Of a stretch of DNA of 64,000 bases, positions 60,849-64,000 are shown piece by piece (positions within the stretch are counted from its first letter, which is position 1; each line of letters opens with the position of its first letter). The DNA lies in assembly GCA_013399695.1 (NCBI GenBank), contig VXAU01002309.1, positions 778,847 to 842,846 on the forward strand. The letters run 5' to 3'. Source of the stretch: Formicarius rufipectus. Taxonomy: Eukaryota; Chordata; Aves; Passeriformes; Formicariidae. The position numbers and the translations under genes were made by a program. A model generated the notes under the pieces. The model did not search any database, was not told the DNA's origin, and saw only the letters and a program-made list of their open reading frames with translations.

Positions 60849-61253
60849 CTCAGACACAGACTTCTGCTGGGTGATGGCAGCACTCAACACTAAACATAAA
60901 GCTGTTCAAACATCTCCTCTGGCAGCAGGGTGCCTGGCCCTTTGCAGTCGTGCCTTTGAACTGCCGTGGCGCCAACTGCGGCAATAAAAGTCCAAGGGAG
61001 GGAATGAAGCCCCGCGTAAAGGGCACTGCAGCTTCCTGTCTCATAGGAAGCATCCACTCTGTGACCTGTAATTTCTGCTGTCTGAACGGTTGTCTCTGGA
61101 AGTGTCTATCTCTTTCTTTTATTTCACTACTTTTCTTCCACAAGGGCTCTCCGAACTCATGTGACCAGCTGGAATTAATACAGCCAAAGTCTCTGCAGGG
61201 AAGACTGGGGAAGTGGAGGAGGCCTGAGGGGGTGATTTGAGTGTTTGCCATTG
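60849..61253. other. GC- and CpG-richer patch, no recognised gene
   Basis: This continues the GC-rich patch. CpGs cluster at 60947-61016 (tcgtg, ccgtggcgcc, tgcgg, cccgcg) in a window that is otherwise CpG-poor. AATAAA occurs at 60983-60988. Both strands are open for about 96-133 codons, and the minus strand has a very strong acceptor-like tract just upstream of 61192 in its own direction. The peptides are unrecognised. It is too small and weak to call a CpG island. Confidence 0.4.
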
Positions 61254-61268
61254 ATATATATATATATA
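61254..61268. repeat. (AT)n microsatellite
   Basis: About seven AT units between TTG and AAATC. Confidence 0.95.
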
Positions 61269-63980
61269 AATCAGAACCAGTGTGTCTCTCTATTAGATGT
61301 CTGAGGCAGGATCAAGAATAAAAGAACCTCATTTTGTGACCCTCTGCTCCTATCTTTTATGTGCCTGGTCCCCAGATTTGTATAAACAGCCCTTGGCATA
61401 AGTAATAAGAAATGCCAAGGAGAGAAAGGCATACCTCTCTGCAGCTTAACATAAACCAAGGTGGATTATACGCGGTCTGCAAGACTTGTTTGTATCTATC
61501 TACCTGAGCTTCAGAGTTGGCAAAGGCAAGGTAAGCAGGGAAGAAGGGGGAAGCAGATGCAGAAGTAGTGATCACTACTCTCAAGTTAGTTTTTTGATGT
61601 CACATTGTTGTAGGAGAAGCTTGGCACCGGCTGGTATGTAGCCCAGCAGAATATCACCCTGGTCAAACACCCTGCTGCTACAGCTGTATCATGGGCAAGA
61701 GTTTGACTTCTGTCTTTCTCCTCTTCAGTGCAAGACAGATATCAAGAGAAACTGGGAGGGAGACATGCCAGAGCTTCCTCCAGACAGTCTTTCTGAGAAG
61801 GTATACTTCAAAGGTGGGAAGGTTTTGGGGGGGTGTTTTTGCAAATTCACTGTGACTATAAGCCTGGAGAGCTTCCTGCTGTAAGCCTTTGCTTTATCTT
61901 TAGATCCCTGTCACACTGGGGTTTGTGAAATACTTATGCTAAATGGAAGAGGCCCAGTTGAGCACTATACATACGAGTGTCTACACTGCTTAAGTGCTAC
62001 GTCAGTGCAGTTTGGATCACTACAACCAGATTTCTCTGTACAGTTTGAGTGACAGATCACTCACAGGCCAGTCTCAAAAGTTTTAATGGATACTCCCAAT
62101 TTGCTTTGCTGCCTTACATAGTTCTGCAGTAGGCTTTGTCCTCTGTAGTGGTTCATGACCTGTAACCTCAAGCTATGTCATGCACATCCTCAGTGTCAGG
62201 GCACAAAAACCTCAGCTGGATGGGCTTCAAAACAAACTTGTCATTACTTCAATCACATTGAACTGAAAAAAAAAATACACAGAAAGGATAACCATTATGT
62301 CTTAAAGCCTGAAACATAACCCACGAGACTTAAAGAAACGTAGGGCCAACTGCTAAAACATGGGCTTACAGCTGATCTGCTCTAGAAACAGCAGGATGGA
62401 GCTGTGTGGGTGGAGGACACTCTGCTGCCTTTTCGTCTAGGAACCACTTTGTTCAGTCTGCCACATAGTTACAGCCACATGGATCCCAACCTTGACATCA
62501 TGCTGTAGTATGTGGTTCTTACTATTCCCTGATCTTTACTAAGAACTATTGTAAATTTCATTTACAAATTATGGGAATGAGGTAGAAATGAGATGTTTGG
62601 CTTATGGAGAACCAAGCTCAGGACTTCTGCACTTAATGCTCAGCCAAGCTGCCCTTTTATGTTGCCTATGACCTTGAATGAAGATAAAAGCTTTAGAAAG
62701 GGGATTGACAGAGGAGATCTGCTCAAAGAGGGAGCTCTAGTGTGAGATTGTGCTAGAAACAACAAATCTGTGTTTGCAACTGAAGAGAAAATGATGATGC
62801 CCAAAGTTTTGATACTGAATAAAGAAAAAAAGATATATTTTTCATAAATTTATTGTAGAAATAGAACAGTTGAAAAGGCTGAGGTAAAGACAAGAAGCCT
62901 AAATTTGATTCGGTAAGTCCCTGTGCTGATTTGCATTTCTAAAAATAACTGTAATTTCAGAACATAGATATGGCCCACTGAGGGAACCTATTAGTCAATC
63001 CTGTCTGGTATTCAGCCTGAGTAGTAACAAGTAGCACGTGGTGATCAAATGGAAGAACAGAGAAAGTGTGCTGTCCTTACCCAATCGGGCATTGCTACAC
63101 ATGGAGAAGCATTTCTTTCCAGTTCCCACTGCTGATGACCTTGTGCCTTCAAATATCAGGTTGAATTATCCTCATCTGCAAAGCTTTATACATTATTTTA
63201 CTGTTGTAAAATCTGGCATCAAGAGAGAGGTTTTTTACACATTAACCAGAGGTTGATTGCGGGACTTGGAACTACTGGACTTCCCAACACTACAATATTC
63301 TAAAAATACCACAGAAAGCCTTGACTGTCCACGTGGAAAAAAGCCAGACACTCAAACTCTTGGAACAAGGTGTAAAGTTTACTCTCAGGTAAGTTCTGGT
63401 GTCACAATTGCAGGAAGTCACTGGGGAGTAAAGCTGAGCAAATAGAGCTGGTGGGAGATCTATTGATCAGATTAGAAGAATATTTGCCAGACCTCCTACT
63501 CATCTGTACTGACAGATTCTGACATCTCCATTGTGTGTTGAGTCATTGTCCAGAGTCGTGGATTAGAGGTGCATCAGCTAAGAGGCAGCAAAAAGTAAGC
63601 AGCAGTTGCCTTTTCTTTCTTGTGCTAATAGGTTTCTGTCAGAGCAGAGAAGCCAGGCTCACTCACTCCTGAACCTGCACTTGTCCTAAGGGAACACCAA
63701 AGACGAACTGTTCTTCATCATTTTATTCCTTACAGCAAAAACTGCCTGGAAATGATGTGAAGCAATAGCTCACAGGTAGAAATGGATGGCTTTAGCAAAG
63801 AGGAAACGCCACCTTAGTTTGTTCCTTGGACCTGATGAATCTTTTTGAGATTGCAAATGTTTCTAATACTCAGGCAGTATAGGCAACCTCACCTACAGAT
63901 GCTAATTGGTCATGTTCTGAAGTGGCATCTAGGCACGCATAATGCACAGAACATTACAGTGTTTTTGGAAACCTACATCC
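61269..63980. other. Unique non-coding DNA with one exon-like segment
   Basis: About 2.7 kb. A stretch with a perfect donor (63250-63388) is listed separately. Nothing else is recognised. Confidence 0.55.
63250..63388 (+). other. Possible 139-nt exon (weak)
   Basis: An acceptor-like 'ggttttttacacattaaccag' ends at 63249. The next 139 nt are open for 45 codons in the frame that starts at 63252, and another frame is also open. They end CAG followed by a perfect consensus donor gtaagt at 63389. The peptide matches nothing I know. A consensus donor occurs by chance about once per window of this size, so confidence is low. Confidence 0.2.
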
Positions 63981-63995
63981 AAAAAAAAAAAAAAA
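63981..63995. repeat. Poly(A) run at the window end
   Basis: Fifteen A, just before an ambiguous base. Confidence 0.95.
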
Positions 63996-63996
63996 C

Positions 63997-63997
63997 N
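63997..63997. other. Ambiguous base (n)
   Basis: The only non-ACGT symbol in the window, two bases after a 15-A run. Homopolymer slippage probably left the base unresolved. Confidence 0.99.
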
Positions 63998-64000
63998 CAA

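Noticed and set aside
1..64000. CRISPR arrays, operons, bacterial promoters, rRNA and tRNA genes
   Set aside because: None seen. The sequence has vertebrate (avian) repeat content and no spaced identical repeats.

Overview
The window looks like avian, non-coding nuclear DNA. The main evidence is the interspersed repeats. Every one I can recognise with confidence is a CR1 LINE fragment of the bird type: 5'-truncated, carrying the 'ttggactYgatgatctt...ccaacct' block and ending in ATTCTRTG-like units. There are no Alu, B1, L1 or other mammalian repeats. The DNA is AT-rich and CpG-poor, and homopolymer and T/G or A/C low-complexity tracts are frequent. This fits a gene-poor region (gene desert or very large intron) of a bird macrochromosome. 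I cannot name the species.

Layout. 0-4.9 kb: a small antisense CR1 relic (504-625), otherwise unique AT-rich DNA. 4.9-11.5 kb: simple repeats and unique DNA. 11.5-12 kb: a 0.5 kb sense CR1 3' end. 12-19.85 kb: unique DNA with an inverted pair of POU-like motifs near 15.2 kb and a MIR/L2-like relic near 17.85 kb. 19.85-22.24 kb: a CR1 cluster of three pieces, the longest of which (about 1.6 kb) keeps a decayed reverse-transcriptase region and the 3' UTR. 22.2-36.7 kb: unique DNA holding a candidate 60-nt exon, a perfect 30-bp palindrome at 28142-28171, G/T-rich and A/C-rich tracts and a pyrimidine-rich block. 36.7-37.4 kb: an antisense CR1 3' end. 37.4-47 kb: unique DNA with transcription-factor motif clusters near 39.2-39.7 kb, a possible DNA-transposon edge near 45.67 kb and an A/C-rich tract. 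46.97-47.14 kb: a short sense CR1 tail. 47-64 kb: unique DNA, with a GC- and CpG-richer patch around 60.7-61.25 kb that contains a short membrane-segment-like reading frame after a splice-acceptor-like site. An ambiguous base lies at 63997, just after a poly(A) run.

Genes. I found no protein-coding gene, tRNA, rRNA, CRISPR array or bacterial-type feature that I can support. The longest open frames (up to about 170 codons) are unrecognised, and those around 21 and 37 kb are LINE sequence. A few stretches have plausible splice signals around an open frame. They are listed at low confidence because chance alone gives several such stretches in 64 kb. No exciting undescribed system is evident. The items most worth checking are the 30-bp palindrome, the hydrophobic micro-ORF/terminal-exon candidate at 60.7 kb, the symmetric 60-nt exon candidate at 22.76 kb and the enhancer-like motif clusters.
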